Both the position numbers and the translations under genes were made by a program. Positions 5,267-7,014 of a stretch of 7,014 bases of DNA are shown here, piece after piece. The first letter of the stretch is position 1. Each line of letters starts with the position of its first letter. Source of the DNA: Oscillospiraceae bacterium (lineage in GTDB: Bacteria > Bacillota_A > Clostridia > Oscillospirales > Oscillospiraceae); assembly GCA_017455225.1 (NCBI GenBank), contig JAFTBL010000139.1, positions 1-7,014 on the forward strand, given 5' to 3'. The notes under the pieces were generated by a model that saw only the letters and a list, made by a program, of their open reading frames with translations, did not search any database and had not been told where the DNA came from.

Positions 5267-6382
5267 ATGGCAGGTAAAAAAATGCAGGAAACCACCAGCT
5301 GGGACGCCGCGCAGGTGCGGCGCGGGCAGGAGGCGGCGCCCCGCAAACGCCGCCGCCGCAAGAGATTTCCATCGGGTCTTTATCTTGCGTGCGTGGTGCT
5401 GGTGTCGGCGCTGCTGGCCGGCGTGGGCTGGCTGCTGGTCAACGACCTGTGTTCGCTGAACAAAAAGCCGGTGGAGACCGCCATCACCGTGGAGGAGAAC
5501 GAGAGCATCGGCTCCATTGCCGACAAGCTGAAGGACGCGGGGCTGATCAACTACAAGGGCTTTTTCTGCTTTACCAGCCGGTTTTTCCACGCTGACGAGC
5601 TGATCGATCCCGGCCGCCACGAGCTGAATTCCGACATGGATTACCGGGCGCTGATCCGGGGCATGCACAACTATCAGTCCACCGAAACCGTCACCGTGAC
5701 CATTCAGGAGGGCCTGACGGTGGAGGAGGTCTTCGACGTGCTGGTGGAGAACGGCGTGTCCCTCCGCTCCAAGCTGGAGGACGCCGCCGCCAACGCGGAG
5801 TGGCCGGAGTATCCCTTCCTGGATCCGTCGCTGAAGGGCGACGTGAACCGGGTGGAGGGCTATCTCTTCCCGGACACCTATGAGTTTTATCTGAATGAAA
5901 ATCCGTCTGACGCCATCGGCCGCATGCTGGGCAACTTCAAAAAGCGTACCGCCGATCTGGAGGCGGATATCGCCGCCTCGTCCTACAGCCTGCGGGATCT
6001 GGTGATCGTCGCCTCGCTGGTGGAGAAGGAATCCGGTGTGAACGACGATTACGCCGATTTCTCCTCGGTCATCTACAACCGGCTCAACTCCGGCTGGAAG
6101 CTGCAGCTGGACTCCACCATCAACTATATCAAAAAGACCAGTACCTTCAACATCAGCTACGACGATCTGGAGATCGACAGCCCCTATAACACCTATCGCT
6201 ACGAGGGACTGCCCGCCGGCCCCATCTGCAGCCCCAGTCTCAAGTCGCTGCAGGCGGCGCTGCATCCCAACCGCACCAACTACTGGTTCTGGTACGCCTA
6301 TGAGGGGGTCAGCTATTTCTTCACCAATCAGAGCGACTTCGATTACTTTGCCGCCATGCACCCCTACGATCAGAACGGATGA
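5267..6382 (+). CDS. mltG: Endolytic murein transglycosylase MltG (YceG-like)
   Basis: MltG is a membrane-anchored lytic transglycosylase that cuts nascent glycan strands inside the chain and so sets strand length during peptidoglycan synthesis. It has 371 residues. A basic cytosolic N-terminus (K/R-rich to residue 33) leads to one membrane helix at about 37-58, then a LysM-like subdomain (from about T73, I-T-V-E-E-N-E-S-I-G-S-I-A-D-K-L) and the YceG catalytic domain. The catalytic motif is A-S-L-V-E-K-E-S at 249-256, with E253 matching the catalytic glutamate of E. coli MltG. S-S-V-I-Y-N-R-L, Y-N-T-Y and G-L-P-A-G-P-I-C-S-P follow in order. The usual L-Q-S-D-P-T-V reads L-Q-L-D-S-T-I. The ATG at 5267 has AAGGAGAAGG just upstream; the frame stays open to 5201 but without homology. 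The stop overlaps the next ATG by four bases. Confidence 0.93.
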   Translation: MAGKKMQETTSWDAAQVRRGQEAAPRKRRRRKRFPSGLYLACVVLVSALLAGVGWLLVNDLCSLNKKPVETAITVEENESIGSIADKLKDAGLINYKGFFCFTSRFFHADELIDPGRHELNSDMDYRALIRGMHNYQSTETVTVTIQEGLTVEEVFDVLVENGVSLRSKLEDAAANAEWPEYPFLDPSLKGDVNRVEGYLFPDTYEFYLNENPSDAIGRMLGNFKKRTADLEADIAASSYSLRDLVIVASLVEKESGVNDDYADFSSVIYNRLNSGWKLQLDSTINYIKKTSTFNISYDDLEIDSPYNTYRYEGLPAGPICSPSLKSLQAALHPNRTNYWFWYAYEGVSYFFTNQSDFDYFAAMHPYDQNG

Positions 6383-7014
6383 GGAAGAAGCCGGAGCTGC
6401 TCGCCCCTGCGGGCGACATGGAAAAATTGCAAATGGCCGTCCTGTACGGCGCCGATGCGGTGTACCTTGCGGGCACCGCATTTGGCATGCGCTCCTTTGC
6501 CGGGAATTTCACCGATGAGGAGCTGCCCCGGGCGGTGCGGTATGCCCACGAGCACGGCGTGCGCGTCCACGCGGCGGTGAACACCATGCCCCGCAACGGG
6601 GAAACGGACGCCCTGCCCGCCCATCTGGAGCGGCTGGACGCGGCGGGGGTGGACGCGCTGATCGTGGCGGATCTGGGCGCGTTCACGCTGGCGGGGAGGT
6701 ATGCGCCCCGCTGTGAGCGCCATGTGTCCACCCAGCAGTCGGTGTCCAATTACGCCACGGCCTCCGCGTGGTACGAGCTGGGTGCCAGACGGGTGGTGCT
6801 GGCGCGGGAGCTGAGTCTGGAGGAGATCCGTGAGCTGCGCCGCCGCACACCGCCGGAGCTGGAGCTGGAGACCTTTGCCCACGGCGCCATGTGCGTCAGC
6901 TATTCCGGGCGGTGCCTGCTCAGCAACTTCATGACCGGCCGGGACGCCAACCGGGGCGAGTGTGCCCATCCCTGCCGCTGGAAGTACGCCCTCATGGAGG
7001 AGCAGCGGCCCGGG
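6379..7014 (+). CDS. U32-family protein (peptidase U32 / tRNA hydroxylation type), 3' end beyond window
   Basis: This is the N-terminal 212 residues of a U32-family protein, usually annotated as a collagenase-like protease. Related members are the TrhP/YrrN/YrrO tRNA U34 hydroxylation proteins and the rRNA hydroxylase RlhA. The N-terminus P-E-L-L-A-P-A-G-D-M-E-K-L and A-V-Y-L-A-G start a TIM-barrel. The U32 signature follows as E-x-F-x-H-G-A-M-C-V-S-Y-S-G-R-C (C172, C179), then N-R-G-E-C-A-H-P-C-R-W (C195, C199). These four conserved cysteines are thought to hold an Fe-S cluster in hydroxylating members. The ATG overlaps the mltG TGA as ATGA, with no clear ribosome binding site, so translation is probably coupled. 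In Bacillus, mltG (yrrL) lies in a run with yrrM, yrrN and yrrO; here the yrrM-type methyltransferase is absent between the two genes. tRNA hydroxylation is therefore the more likely role, but a peptidase role cannot be excluded from this part alone. Confidence 0.88.
   Translation, partial: MRKKPELLAPAGDMEKLQMAVLYGADAVYLAGTAFGMRSFAGNFTDEELPRAVRYAHEHGVRVHAAVNTMPRNGETDALPAHLERLDAAGVDALIVADLGAFTLAGRYAPRCERHVSTQQSVSNYATASAWYELGARRVVLARELSLEEIRELRRRTPPELELETFAHGAMCVSYSGRCLLSNFMTGRDANRGECAHPCRWKYALMEEQRPG

Noticed and set aside
5165..6481. Long minus-strand frame that runs into the cysteine-rich miniprotein
   Set aside because: The part over mltG is a GC-driven shadow. Only the last 49 residues, with their own GAGGTG site and ATG at 5164, look real.
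1..7014. CRISPR array, tRNA, rRNA, transposase or phage genes
   Set aside because: No regularly spaced direct repeats, tRNA-like cloverleaf, rRNA-like sequence, transposase motif or phage protein was seen on either strand.

Overview
The window looks like a chromosomal segment of a GC-rich, low-copy-repeat-containing member of the Firmicutes (class Clostridia). I infer the Oscillospirales/Oscillospiraceae, because of strong AGGAGG-type ribosome binding sites, a SpoIID-like protein fused to peptidoglycan-binding repeats, an mltG-U32 gene order reminiscent of Bacillus yrrL-yrrN/O, and a short palindromic intergenic repeat of the kind common in gut Clostridia. This placement is an inference from gene content, not a database result. 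Nothing in the window looks like a phage, plasmid, transposase or CRISPR array.

Layout from left to right. Positions 1-401 hold no convincing gene: a less GC-rich left edge with short hairpins, a bidirectional terminator (161-199) and a palindromic repeat (262-316). A minus-strand operon follows, read from right to left: an M18 aminopeptidase (1006-2280), then a MntP-type manganese exporter (402-986, probable TTG start). A 120-base divergent promoter region (2281-2400) separates it from a plus-strand pair: a small protein with a carboxypeptidase-regulatory-like fold (2401-2787) and a SpoIID-like protein with three peptidoglycan-binding repeats (2800-4140). After a dyad and a terminator comes a separately promoted thymidylate kinase (4305-4970). 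It converges on a 49-residue cysteine-rich membrane miniprotein on the minus strand (5015-5164) that has its own terminator. Divergent from that is a plus-strand operon of the endolytic transglycosylase MltG (5267-6382) and a U32-family protein (6379 to the window end, truncated), overlapping by ATGA.

Functional themes: cell-wall remodelling (MltG, the SpoIID-like/PG-binding protein and its partner), manganese and metallopeptidase function (MntP, M18), nucleotide supply (dTMP kinase) and probable tRNA or rRNA hydroxylation (U32). The least described parts are the two-gene SpoIID-like module, which lacks any signal peptide, and the cysteine-rich miniprotein. Both are candidates for spore-associated functions. 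Long opposite-strand reading frames over these genes are GC-driven shadows and were left out.
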